Below, one piece after another: positions 6,477 through 14,493 of a stretch of DNA of 28,340 nt; the stretch's first letter is position 1, and each line of letters starts with the position of its first letter. The notes under the pieces are model-generated. The model was given only the letters and a program-made list of their open reading frames with translations, ran no database searches and was not told the DNA's origin. The DNA is from a virus. The stretch lies in the IMG/VR virus record IMGVR_UViG_3300028829_004122, positions 1 through 28,340 of that record. The stretch is one strand, 5' to 3'. The translations under genes were made by a program, and so were the position numbers.

Positions 6477-6712
6477 TGATTGAAACACGTACACCAGAAA
6501 AAATTCATATGGCAATTGCAGAAAAATTAAAAAAAGGAGCAACTTATATAGATGCTTTAGTTGAATACTCGAAAGAGAATAACATTGAAATAGAGACAGT
6601 AGCAGAAATTGTAAAAAGGTCTTCTATTATTAAAGAAAAAATCAGGGCTGAAGCAATATCCATGAAACTAGTAAAGAAAGAAAAAGTTGATGTCACTGAA
6701 CTATGCCAATGA
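6476..6712 (+). CDS. 33: gp33-like late-transcription co-activator, 78 aa
   Basis: In T4, gp33 links the host RNA polymerase beta flap to the gp45 sliding clamp and is needed for late transcription. The short, all-helical protein contains the pattern Y-I-D-A-L-V-E-Y-S-K-E-N-N-I-E-I-E-T-V-A (about 24-43) and the following K-I-R-A-E-A. From memory this is diagnostic of the gp33 of marine T4-like phages, which is shorter than T4 gp33 (about 112 aa). It lies directly before gp59 and gp32, the T4 order. The TATAAATA late promoters elsewhere in the window are its expected targets. Confidence 0.85.
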   Translation: MIETRTPEKIHMAIAEKLKKGATYIDALVEYSKENNIEIETVAEIVKRSSIIKEKIRAEAISMKLVKKEKVDVTELCQ

Positions 6713-7292
6713 AGCATCGTTTAGAACTTACGTAAACTATTTGGCGCTTAAAAAGCATTTTGATACTGACGGTTATGATTACCACAAATATAATGGTAAA
6801 ATCAGAGCTTCGTTTGATAAGTTCCAAACAAGAAACGATGCTTTCTTTTTTTATAAACTAGCAAAGAAAGAAGACGCCCTGAATATTCTTGTAGCTAATC
6901 TTGTTCGCAATCCTAAAGCCTGGATACGTGAAATAGTTGAGGAAAGAGGGGAAGAAATATATACTGAATGGAAAAAGAAAATTGATTCTATTACACACGT
7001 ATATAAAAATGAGTTGAAAAAACTTAAAGACAATTATCACGCAAACTTAGAGGTTAATGACGGACAACATCCACACGTTATGACCATGTACTTTCAAAAA
7101 CAAATATCCCTTGAGACATTTACTATACTTTCAAATATATCAAATGTTTATAGCTATTGGGATGAAAAAGTAGTTGACAAATACGTTGCTTGTGATATAA
7201 TTAGATTATCAAAGAAATACTATCCTTTCTTAGATATTGACAAAAAAAAGTTTTCAAAAATCACTAAAGATTACTTTTTTGAGAATAAATAG
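6690..7292 (+). CDS. 59: gp59-like DNA helicase loader, 200 aa
   Basis: gp59 binds forked DNA and gp32 and loads the gp41 helicase. The ATG at 6690 is chosen over an in-frame TTG one codon earlier; it lies 23 bases inside gp33. Similarity to T4 gp59 (217 aa) is visible in H-K-Y-N-G-K-I-R-A-S, then F-F-F-Y-K-L-A-K-K, then I-L-V-A-N-L-V-R-N-P-K-A-W-I. Length, basic helical composition and position between gp33 and gp32 all agree. A perfect sigma70-type promoter for gp32 lies inside its 3' part. Confidence 0.9.
   Translation: MSLNYANEASFRTYVNYLALKKHFDTDGYDYHKYNGKIRASFDKFQTRNDAFFFYKLAKKEDALNILVANLVRNPKAWIREIVEERGEEIYTEWKKKIDSITHVYKNELKKLKDNYHANLEVNDGQHPHVMTMYFQKQISLETFTILSNISNVYSYWDEKVVDKYVACDIIRLSKKYYPFLDIDKKKFSKITKDYFFENK
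7174..7201 (+). promoter_or_regulatory. Perfect sigma70-type promoter for gp32, inside gp59
   Basis: TTGACA (7174-7179), a 16-base spacer ending in TGTGA, and TATAAT (7196-7201) make both hexamers perfect. It is about 150 bases upstream of the gp32 ATG and would give a leader that runs through the end of gp59. The wider string TAGTTGACA ... TGTGATATAA matches the promoter upstream of heme oxygenase. Confidence 0.75.
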
Positions 7293-7352
7293 ATGGTGGA
7301 AACGTTTCCACATATACATCGAAAATATAACGCAAAATTAGGAGATATAAAC

Positions 7353-8288
7353 ATGACTATGTCATTTGATGCACTTAAAAAGAACCGTTCAAATTCGCTC
7401 AGCAAATTGAACTCACAGCTCGAAAAAATTACTACAAAGAGCTACTCAGATCCCAACGAAGGTAAAATGTGGAAACCAACTCGTGACAAAGCGGGTAATG
7501 GTTTTGCTATTGTTCGTTTCTTACCTGCTACCCAAGGTGAAGAAATGCCATTCGTTAGACTATGGGATCATGGATTTCAAGGTCCAACAGGTCTATGGTA
7601 TATCGAAAACTCTCTCACTACAATTGGAAAAGATGATCCTGTTTCTGAACTTAATTCAAAGCTTTGGAACAGCGGAGTTGATTCCGATAAAGAACAGGCA
7701 CGTAAACAAAAACGCCGCCTAAAATATATTGCTAATGTTCTTGTTATTAAAGACAGTGGCAATCCCGCAAACGAAGGCAAAGTCTTTATGTACCAATTTG
7801 GTAAAAAGATCTTTGATAAACTCAATGACATGATGAACCCTCAGTTTGAAGACGAAAACCCAGTCAATCCATTTGACTTTTGGGAAGGAGCAAACTTCCG
7901 CCTGAAAATTCGTCAGTTTGAAGGTTATCCTAATTATGATAAATCTGAGTTTGATAGCCCGTCACCAATTGCTGATGACGACTCAGATATTGAAGCAATT
8001 TGGAAACAACAACACAAATTGCAAGAATTGGTCGCTGAAAAGAACTTTAAAGATTATAATGAGCTCAAGGCAAAATTATATCGCGTTCTTAATCTTAGTG
8101 GTGATGCACCTAACGCAACAGGAACTGCGGAAGAAGAAACTGATACAGATCTTGATATGAGTAGCTTTGGTGCAAAAACACAAGATGCGGCGCCGATGAA
8201 AGAAGTCTCAACACCTTCACCATCGCCTGCTACTATTGACGATGATGATGAAGACCTTGCTATGTTCAGGGACCTTGTCAAAAGCTAA
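7353..8288 (+). CDS. 32: gp32 single-stranded DNA-binding protein, 311 aa
   Basis: It coats ssDNA and coordinates replication, recombination and repair. The frame stays open back to 7293, but the ATG at 7353 follows TTAGGAGA and gives the expected N terminus (MTMSFDALKKNRSNSLSKL). The core matches T4 gp32: A-N-V-L-V-I-K-D, N-E-G-K-V-F-M-Y-Q-F-G-K-K-I-F-D-K, F-W-E-G-A-N-F-R-L-K-I. The C terminus is a Ser/Pro linker then an acidic tail (DDDDEDLAMFRDL), the protein-interaction tail. There is no Cys in the whole protein, so the T4 zinc site (His/Cys/Cys/Cys) is absent. It has its own promoter within gp59 and a terminator after it. Confidence 0.96.
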   Translation: MTMSFDALKKNRSNSLSKLNSQLEKITTKSYSDPNEGKMWKPTRDKAGNGFAIVRFLPATQGEEMPFVRLWDHGFQGPTGLWYIENSLTTIGKDDPVSELNSKLWNSGVDSDKEQARKQKRRLKYIANVLVIKDSGNPANEGKVFMYQFGKKIFDKLNDMMNPQFEDENPVNPFDFWEGANFRLKIRQFEGYPNYDKSEFDSPSPIADDDSDIEAIWKQQHKLQELVAEKNFKDYNELKAKLYRVLNLSGDAPNATGTAEEETDTDLDMSSFGAKTQDAAPMKEVSTPSPSPATIDDDDEDLAMFRDLVKS

Positions 8289-8293
8289 AAGTT

Positions 8294-8315
8294 GAGGAGC
8301 TTCGGCTCCTCTTCT
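8294..8315 (+). terminator. TTCG-loop terminator after gp32
   Basis: A perfect 7-bp stem GAGGAGC/GCTCCTC closes a TTCG tetraloop (8294-8311), followed by TTCT. It starts 6 bases after the gp32 stop. The short, imperfect T run suggests partial termination that would set gp32 above uvsX expression, or a 3' stabilising hairpin. Confidence 0.8.
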
Positions 8316-8338
8316 AACCACAGCCAAGGAGAACAAGT

Positions 8339-8644
8339 ATGGCAGATAAAGACATTATAGATTTTGATTTTGGCTTTAGTTTTATTGACGATGAAATTGA
8401 AGAAGTAAAACAAACAGCTGCAAGTTCAGAAGCAGCTGCCCAAGATCTAGAAACACAACTTAGCAATCTTACAAACGAAAAGATTGACTTAGACGCAAGG
8501 ATTGAAAGACTTTACTCCGCAGTTGAACCTTTCCTTGACAATCTATGCAAATCACCAGAAAAGTCAACTATTTTCTGGCCTGATCGTGTAGAAAAAATTG
8601 AAAAATATAAGACAAAACTAAAGGCTATCGCAGAAGGAGAATAA
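8339..8644 (+). CDS. Conserved small coiled-coil protein between gp32 and uvsX, 101 aa
   Basis: The start MADKDIIDFDFGFSFIDDE, a central coiled coil (about 25-65) and the C-terminal P-E-K-S-T-I-F-W-P-D-R-V-E-K-I-E-K-Y pattern match, from memory, an uncharacterised protein found beside uvsX or gp32 in marine T4-like phages. It has a good ribosome binding site (CAAGGAGAA). It is probably cytoplasmic and may act with the recombination/replication proteins, though no activity is known. One Cys (near 64). It ends one base before uvsX. Confidence 0.8.
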   Translation: MADKDIIDFDFGFSFIDDEIEEVKQTAASSEAAAQDLETQLSNLTNEKIDLDARIERLYSAVEPFLDNLCKSPEKSTIFWPDRVEKIEKYKTKLKAIAEGE

Positions 8645-8645
8645 T

Positions 8646-9728
8646 GTGAGTCTATTAGACAAACTCGTAAAAAATAGTACTATCAAACTAACAGCACCTA
8701 TGACGGAGTCAAAAGTTTTTGGTAAAAAAGAAATGGCACCAACACCGGTTCCAATGGTTAACGTAGCTTTATCAGGGCGTGTTGACGGCGGCTTAAGCCC
8801 AGGACTTCTTGTCCTTGCAGGTCCATCCAAACATTTTAAGTCAGCCTTTGCGCTGTTAACAGCTGCAGCATATATGAATAAACATAAAGATGCTGTTTTG
8901 TTATTCTATGACTCAGAATTTGGTACGCCGCAATCTTACTTTGAGTCTTTTGGTATTGATATGGAAAGAGTAGTTCATACTCCGATTACTAATGTTGAAG
9001 AACTTAAATTTGATATTGCAAGTCAACTTGACACAATTGATAAGAAGGATCATGTGTGTATTATTATTGACTCCGTGGGTAACCTTGCTTCAAAGAAAGA
9101 AGTTGAGGATGCAATGAACGAAAAATCAGTAGCAGATATGTCTCGTGCTAAAGCACTGAAATCGTTGTTCCGTATTGTAACCCCACATCTTAACTTAAAA
9201 GATATCCCACTTATTGCTGTTAACCATACTTACCAAGAAATTGGATTGTTTCCTAAAGCTATTGTTTCAGGCGGTACGGGCATCTATTATTCAGCTGATG
9301 CTATTTGGATTGTCGGTCGCCAACAAGATAAAGTTGGTACAGAAATTCAAGGTTATCACTTTGTTATTAACATTGAGAAATCCCGCCACGTTAAAGAAAA
9401 ATCTAAAATCCCAATTAGTGTAAGTTGGGAAGGCGGTATTGTTAAATGGTCTGGTTTAATGGAAGTTGCTGAAAAAGGTGGTTACTTACGTAAACCAAAA
9501 GTTGGTTGGTATGAAGCAGTAAATCCTGCAACTGGCGAAGTTATTTCAGAAAAGTTAATGCGTGCTAAAGAAGTTAACGATAACGGTGAATTTTGGAATA
9601 TGATGTTTGAAACTACAGACTTCAAAGAATATGTACGGAATACATTTACAATTGGAGCTTCGGGCAGTATTATGCGAGAAAATAGTGAAGATGATAGTGT
9701 GCTAGAAGAAGTTGTGGAAAATGATTGA
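8646..9728 (+). CDS. uvsX: UvsX RecA-like recombinase, 360 aa
   Basis: It forms filaments on ssDNA and catalyses strand exchange. It starts at GTG (MSLLDKLVKNSTIKLTA); GAAGGAGA precedes it. The N-terminal region, I-A/V-A-L-S-G, then Walker A G-P-S-K-H-F-K-S (59-66) closely follows T4 UvsX (G-P-S-K-S-F-K-S). L-F-Y-D-S-E-F-G, I-I-D-S-V-G-N-L-A-S-K-K-E, and I-A-V-N-H-T-Y are also conserved, as is S-G-G-T-G-I-Y-Y-S-A-D. Length (360) is a little below T4 (about 390); the acidic C terminus is present but short. It overlaps gp41 by 8 bases. Confidence 0.97.
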   Translation: MSLLDKLVKNSTIKLTAPMTESKVFGKKEMAPTPVPMVNVALSGRVDGGLSPGLLVLAGPSKHFKSAFALLTAAAYMNKHKDAVLLFYDSEFGTPQSYFESFGIDMERVVHTPITNVEELKFDIASQLDTIDKKDHVCIIIDSVGNLASKKEVEDAMNEKSVADMSRAKALKSLFRIVTPHLNLKDIPLIAVNHTYQEIGLFPKAIVSGGTGIYYSADAIWIVGRQQDKVGTEIQGYHFVINIEKSRHVKEKSKIPISVSWEGGIVKWSGLMEVAEKGGYLRKPKVGWYEAVNPATGEVISEKLMRAKEVNDNGEFWNMMFETTDFKEYVRNTFTIGASGSIMRENSEDDSVLEEVVEND

Positions 9729-11157
9729 GAATACAGTATTATCTAATTTAGTATTTAACGAAGATTACTTTCGCAAAGTATATCCATATCTTAAGTTGGA
9801 TTATTTTGAAAGTAATGAACATAAAAAAATATTCACTGCATATTCTGAATATGTTGAAGAATACAGAGATCCTCCTTCAGTGGAGGTTCTCAAACTTACA
9901 CTCGACAAACGTAAAGATATGAACGAAGACATGTACAAAGATGTCATGCTCGAAGTTGATAATTTGAAACGTGATGAAGATACAGACGATGAATGGCTAA
10001 TCAAAGAAACAGAAAAGTTCTGCCAGGACAAGGATTTATTTAACGCAATTCGTAAAGCTATTCTTGTAGTTGATGGATCTGACTCTGAATTAAGTAAAGA
10101 CGGTTTACCTGCTTTATTACAAGATAGTTTATCTATTAGTTTTGATAGTTCAGTAGGTCATGACTATCTTGAAGACTTTGATTCTCGTTATGATTTCTAT
10201 CATAAAAAAGAAGAACGTATTCCCTTTGATATTGAATTACTTAACAAAATTACAAAAGGTGGTTTACCCCGTAAATCTATGACGGTTCTTTTGGCTACAA
10301 CAGGCGGCGGTAAATCGTTAGTTAAATGTCATGCAGCGGCGTCGGCATTAATGATGGGAAAGAACGTATTATATATTACAATGGAAATGGCAGAAGAACG
10401 CATCTCAGAACGTATTGATGCAAACCTTCTTGATGTTACTATTGATGAAGTTGCTGAAATGCCACGTGATGTATATACAAAAAGAATGGAACGTTTAAAA
10501 GGTAAAAGCACGGGAAAAATTGTTGTAAAAGAGTATCCTACTGGTTCTGCTCACGTTGGTCATTTCCGTCATCTTCTTACTGAATTGCGTATGAAGAAAA
10601 ACTTTAAACCTGATATTATCTTTATTGATTATTTGAATATTTGTGCGTCCGCAAGGGTAAAAGGAGCAGCTGCTGCAAATTCTTACACTCTTGTAAAATC
10701 AATAGCCGAGGAGGTACGTGGTCTTGCGATGGAATACAATTGTGCTGTGGTTACTAGTTCTCAGTTTAACCGCGATGGTTATGGCAACTCTGACGTGGAT
10801 CTTACTAATACTTCTGAAAGTATGGGAATTACCCATACTGCTGACTGTATTCTAGGCTTAATCACTTCTGAAGAACTCGATAGTCTTGGGCAGATAATGA
10901 TTAAACAATTGAAAAACCGTTGGAACGATCTTAATTACTATCGTAGGTTTGTTGTCGGAGTTGATAGATCAAAAATGAAAATCTATGATCTTGAAGACGG
11001 AGCACAACGAAACATACAAGGAGAAAGTTCTAACAATAATTCTTCAAGTAATGATGATACTCCTGCATTTGATAAATCTGCCTTTGGGCAACAATGGGAT
11101 ATGAATAAATCAAAAAAGTCTTTAAGTAAATTGTTTGAAGTTGGTGAATTGCAGTAA
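9721..11157 (+). CDS. 41: gp41 replicative DNA helicase (primase-helicase), 478 aa
   Basis: This is the DnaB-type 5'-3' hexameric helicase that works with the gp61 primase at the fork. The frame is open from a TTG at 9712, but the ATG at 9721 is preferred (MIENTVLSNLVFNEDYF). Walker A is A-T-T-G-G-G-K-S (about 192-199). M-E-M-A-E-E-R-I-S-E-R-I-D follows, then Walker B I-I-F-I-D-Y-L-N-I (about 297), and the SSQFNRDG segment (sensor-like). Length matches T4 gp41 (475 aa). The C-terminal 50 residues are Asn/Ser/Asp-rich, probably a flexible tail. The gene is followed by a strong terminator. Confidence 0.95.
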   Translation: MIENTVLSNLVFNEDYFRKVYPYLKLDYFESNEHKKIFTAYSEYVEEYRDPPSVEVLKLTLDKRKDMNEDMYKDVMLEVDNLKRDEDTDDEWLIKETEKFCQDKDLFNAIRKAILVVDGSDSELSKDGLPALLQDSLSISFDSSVGHDYLEDFDSRYDFYHKKEERIPFDIELLNKITKGGLPRKSMTVLLATTGGGKSLVKCHAAASALMMGKNVLYITMEMAEERISERIDANLLDVTIDEVAEMPRDVYTKRMERLKGKSTGKIVVKEYPTGSAHVGHFRHLLTELRMKKNFKPDIIFIDYLNICASARVKGAAAANSYTLVKSIAEEVRGLAMEYNCAVVTSSQFNRDGYGNSDVDLTNTSESMGITHTADCILGLITSEELDSLGQIMIKQLKNRWNDLNYYRRFVVGVDRSKMKIYDLEDGAQRNIQGESSNNNSSSNDDTPAFDKSAFGQQWDMNKSKKSLSKLFEVGELQ

Positions 11158-11188
11158 TCAATATTTTCAGTTGAGTGCCAAACTAAAC

Positions 11189-11214
11189 AGAGGGGCTTCG
11201 GCCTCTCTTTTTTT
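11189..11214 (+). terminator. Strong intrinsic terminator after gp41
   Basis: AGAGGGGC (11189-11196) pairs with GCCTCTCT (11201-11208) across a TTCG loop, with one G-U pair, followed by seven T (11208-11214). This is a canonical Rho-independent terminator ending the replication block. The first late promoter motif begins at the end of its T run. Confidence 0.9.
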
Positions 11215-11234
11215 ATAAATAATATCTATAAATA
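11214..11234 (+). promoter_or_regulatory. Tandem T4-type late promoter motifs
   Basis: TATAAATA occurs twice, at 11214-11221 and 11227-11234, 13 bases apart, 14-34 bases before the ATG at 11248. The exact octamer is the T4 late promoter element recognised through gp55 and gp33. The second copy would leave a leader of only about 8 bases, with the Shine-Dalgarno-like AAAGAG; the first gives about 20 bases. They separate early replication genes from probable late genes. Confidence 0.75.
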
Positions 11235-11247
11235 AAAAGAGCTCTTA

Positions 11248-12210
11248 ATGAAATACGCTGATGTAGAAAATACTCTTAAAGAAATTTATGGGTATGATAT
11301 AAAAGGCATAACAAGAAATCGCATGGCAATTGTCACTGATAAAAGGCAAGCTGCAATTGATACTACGTTATCTGCTTTTAGAGGTGCTAGATTAGTACGA
11401 GATAGAACTGCATTAAATATTTCTTCATTAGGAGTAGTATATATAGGTCCTACGCAAGTAATCGCAAAACCAAAAACTAAAAACGTTTTAAAGGCAGAAC
11501 AAGAAGCAACTGAAATACTTATAGAAGTAATAAGAGAAGCTGTTGAACAAGAAGGAAAACCAATTAGAGTTAGTATTGGTAGTTATAAAGTAGATAACGT
11601 AGTTAGTGCTGGTGCAGATCAGATCAAAGGAGATCCAAAGGCTGATATTGCTTTAATAGATAATAGTAAACGTGAAGTAGGTTTTATATCTCATAAGAAA
11701 GCCGGTGGCGCAAAGGCATATCAACAGTATGGCGGTATATCACAACGAGCTGGTACAATCATATATGAGGATGCACTTGTTGAGCAATATGTCCGAGATT
11801 TGAGCGATTATGTAAAAAGAGAATTTATTGATGGATCAGTCGGTGTTGGATTTAGCGCATGGAGAGCAGTAGAAGATACTCCAGAAGGAAGAAAATTAAT
11901 TGGTAGGTCTGTATATGGACCAAGATGGAATAACGGTAGTACGTTTAATAGGGATAGTGTACATTGTATAGGTCAAGGATCACCAGTATTAACAAGGCAA
12001 AGGGATGGGTCATATCAACTTACTTTCTCTGAGTCTACACATACTGCTAATGATTTAAATTGGGCTTTCCTTGGAGAATATAAAGCTATTTTTGCCACAA
12101 CATATAGAAACGGTAGAACAACAAGTCAACAGGATATAATTGTAAAGAACGCAAGAAGTGGAATATATCCATACGACTTTATAAGAAGTAGAAGGGCAAC
12201 AGAAATCTAA
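11248..12210 (+). CDS. Late protein with PD-(D/E)XK nuclease-like motif, 320 aa
   Basis: The segment G-D-P-K-A-D-I-A-L-I-D (129-138) followed by V-G-F-I-S-H-K (144-150) has the layout of the PD-(D/E)XK fold core: Asp133 on one strand and Lys150 on the next, with Ser/His near the usual acidic position. The next part, A-K-A-Y-Q-Q-Y-G-G-I-S, resembles unassigned marine-phage proteins. The N-terminal 60 residues contain several Arg. There are no membrane or signal segments. Expression from the late promoters just upstream points to a role in packaging, head completion or internal virion content. Nuclease activity is an inference; the missing clear Glu before Lys may mean a degenerate site. Confidence 0.6.
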   Translation: MKYADVENTLKEIYGYDIKGITRNRMAIVTDKRQAAIDTTLSAFRGARLVRDRTALNISSLGVVYIGPTQVIAKPKTKNVLKAEQEATEILIEVIREAVEQEGKPIRVSIGSYKVDNVVSAGADQIKGDPKADIALIDNSKREVGFISHKKAGGAKAYQQYGGISQRAGTIIYEDALVEQYVRDLSDYVKREFIDGSVGVGFSAWRAVEDTPEGRKLIGRSVYGPRWNNGSTFNRDSVHCIGQGSPVLTRQRDGSYQLTFSESTHTANDLNWAFLGEYKAIFATTYRNGRTTSQQDIIVKNARSGIYPYDFIRSRRATEI

Positions 12211-13265
12211 TGATAAGTTTTAAAGAATATATAACAGAAGCAATTAAAGCTGAAGATTTTGAAGCTGCCATTGTAATTGGTTGGCATGAGATCACGGGAC
12301 AAAAAATTAATCCCGCAGCAGCTGGCATTTCACAAAAAGTTTATGACAGCATTATGGCCCAACCGCAATACGTTGAAGCTGGTAAAAAAATTGCACAATC
12401 AATTAAAGATCATTTCAAATTAAGTGATAAAGTAAAGGCTGAACAATACGGTCGAGCTAAATCAAAGCTTACTTCTTTTTGGAGTGGTTATGGCGCATCT
12501 GATACAACACCAAAAACTGATATTTTAATTGGCGATAAAAGATTGTCATTAAAAATTGGTATGGCTCAATTGATGTCAGGTGGTAAAGCAGAATCAACTG
12601 CAACATTCTATGCCGCAATGGAAAAAGCAAAGGTAAAAGATTCACCACAACTGAAAAAGGTTTTAGGTATTTTTGAAGATTTTGTGACAGCACAACTAGC
12701 ACCATCACAATTAAGACCTATTATCAAATCAGGAGAAAATCCTATAGTTAATCGAGGGGAAGCTGCTCATAAACAAATTATGACAGAACTTGGTACACTC
12801 TTTGCTGAAAATGAAAAATTTAAAATTGAATTTGCCCGTGAAGCAATGTCAGGATTTGTTAAGTATGGCGAAACAAGTAATTCAGCTGCAGAATTTATGG
12901 TGGTATCAGATCATAGTGGATCTTCAACAAAAATTACATCTGTTTATGATGATGCATATTGTAAGAAGATTGCCGATGCAATGAAGCTTCAGGCACGATT
13001 TAAAACATCATCACGTAAATTAAAAGGTGTAAAGACTGGAGAGTATAACTTTTGGTCTGTTATCTCATTAATTGTTGACGCAAAGCTAAAAGAAGAAGTC
13101 GAGCTCGAAGAAGGAATGTTTACTAATCTTATTAGTAGAATTAAAGGTAAATTCGGTCAGGCTATCAAAAAAGCAAAAGCCTTTATATCAGGAAAGGTTA
13201 AAAACGTATTAACTTTCTTTGGGGCAGAACCAGAAATAAAAGTGAGCAAAAATGTTAAATTTTAA
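12210..13265 (+). CDS. Putative capsid-targeted protein with nuclease-like motif, 351 aa
   Basis: The N terminus MISFKEYITE-AIKAEDF resembles the T4 capsid-targeting sequence (IPIII begins MKTYQEFIAEA). I-T-E followed by A fits the gp21 prohead-protease rule (L/I-x-E, then A/G/S). A second candidate site is L-E-E-G near residue 304. Residues 101-117 (P-K-T-D-I-L-I-G-D-K-R-L-S-L-K-I-G) resemble a PD-(D/E)XK core with Asp104 and Lys115, then A-Q-L-M-S-G-G. The C-terminal 50 residues are basic with an amphipathic helix. It starts at the stop of the preceding gene. I infer an internal head protein with possible DNA-acting function. Confidence 0.6.
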   Translation: MISFKEYITEAIKAEDFEAAIVIGWHEITGQKINPAAAGISQKVYDSIMAQPQYVEAGKKIAQSIKDHFKLSDKVKAEQYGRAKSKLTSFWSGYGASDTTPKTDILIGDKRLSLKIGMAQLMSGGKAESTATFYAAMEKAKVKDSPQLKKVLGIFEDFVTAQLAPSQLRPIIKSGENPIVNRGEAAHKQIMTELGTLFAENEKFKIEFAREAMSGFVKYGETSNSAAEFMVVSDHSGSSTKITSVYDDAYCKKIADAMKLQARFKTSSRKLKGVKTGEYNFWSVISLIVDAKLKEEVELEEGMFTNLISRIKGKFGQAIKKAKAFISGKVKNVLTFFGAEPEIKVSKNVKF

Positions 13266-14493
13266 AAAATTTATAGCAGAAGAAAAAAACCTGCATATGA
13301 CCCACGCAGAAGATGCGATTATTGATGGCGGAATTATAGGTACTCGTAACGTTATAAATTATCTCAGAAATATTAGAGATATGCTAGGAGGCAATACAAA
13401 GTCACCAGTTAATATAAGCGTTAAATGGGATGGCGCACCGGCAGTATTTGCAGGTACCGATCCGAGTGATGGGAAGTTCTTTGTTGCCAAGAAAGGCATT
13501 TTTAATAAGAACCCAAAGCTCTATAAAACACATGCTGATATCGACGCAGATACAAAAGGTAAAGGCGATCTTAATTCTAAATTAAAAGTAGCCCTTGACG
13601 AGTTTTCAAAACTTGGGATTAAGGGTGTAGTACAAGGCGATTTTTTATATGAAAGAAGTGATATTAAAGAAGATACGATTGACGGTGAACCGCATATTAC
13701 TTTCCACCCTAACACGATTGTTTACGCGATACCTAAATCATCAAAGCTTGCTAAAGAAATACTCGGATCCAAGGTCGGAGTGGTCTGGCATACAGTATAC
13801 CGAGGATCAAAACTTGAAGAAATGTCTGCAAATTTTGGAGAGGAGATATCTAATAGTCTCAAAAAAGTAAAAACTTGTTGGCATGTTGACGCTGTATTTA
13901 AAGATCAATCTGGTAATGCAACGTTTACAGCAAAAGAAACTAAACAAATTACAAATCTTCTTTCTAAGGCAGGATCGTTGTTCCGTACTATTCCTAAAAA
14001 GACGTTTGATGGTTTATTACCTTCGGCTAATAAAGAACTTAATATGAGAGTAAATACTTATATTAACGTAAAGGTACGTGAAGGTCAGCGTGTCGGTAAA
14101 CCTAAAACATTTGTAAAAGGATTAGAAAAATACCTTAATGATTGGTATGACGGTGAAATTAATACAAAGAAATCCGCAAAAGGTAAGGCAACCTGGGAAG
14201 CCAAAAAGACCGATACAATGAAATTCTTTAAAGATAATTCTACTCGTGATATTGAAAATTTGTTCGCAATGTATAATTTAATTGTAGACGCTAAACATAT
14301 GATTGTTCGTAAACTTGAAAAAGTTGATGGATTAAAAACATTGCTTAAAACTGATAATGGTTACGAGGTTACAGGGCAAGAAGGTTTTGTTGCCATTGAC
14401 CGTTATGGTAAGAATGCGTTAAAACTTGTTGACCGCTTACAATTTTCAGCAGCAAACTTTTCAGACAAATACATTAAAGGATGGCAGAAGTAA
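13252..14493 (+). CDS. Ligase/nucleotidyltransferase-like phage protein, possible capsid targeting, 413 aa
   Basis: The motif V-K-W-D-G-A-P-A (57-64) contains a K-x-D-G box as in covalent nucleotidyltransferases (DNA/RNA ligases, capping enzymes). The later elements F-F-V-A-K-K-G-I-F (76-84) and G-V-V-Q-G-D-F-L-Y (about 125-133) could be motifs III/IV of that fold. From memory this is a widespread protein in marine T4-like phages, annotated as unknown function (I believe DUF6267). The N terminus MLNFKKFIAEEKN resembles the T4 capsid-targeting peptide, with I-A-E as a candidate gp21 site although followed by Glu rather than Ala. It overlaps its neighbours by 14 bases and 1 base. Real ligase activity is not established. 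Confidence 0.65.
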   Translation: MLNFKKFIAEEKNLHMTHAEDAIIDGGIIGTRNVINYLRNIRDMLGGNTKSPVNISVKWDGAPAVFAGTDPSDGKFFVAKKGIFNKNPKLYKTHADIDADTKGKGDLNSKLKVALDEFSKLGIKGVVQGDFLYERSDIKEDTIDGEPHITFHPNTIVYAIPKSSKLAKEILGSKVGVVWHTVYRGSKLEEMSANFGEEISNSLKKVKTCWHVDAVFKDQSGNATFTAKETKQITNLLSKAGSLFRTIPKKTFDGLLPSANKELNMRVNTYINVKVREGQRVGKPKTFVKGLEKYLNDWYDGEINTKKSAKGKATWEAKKTDTMKFFKDNSTRDIENLFAMYNLIVDAKHMIVRKLEKVDGLKTLLKTDNGYEVTGQEGFVAIDRYGKNALKLVDRLQFSAANFSDKYIKGWQK

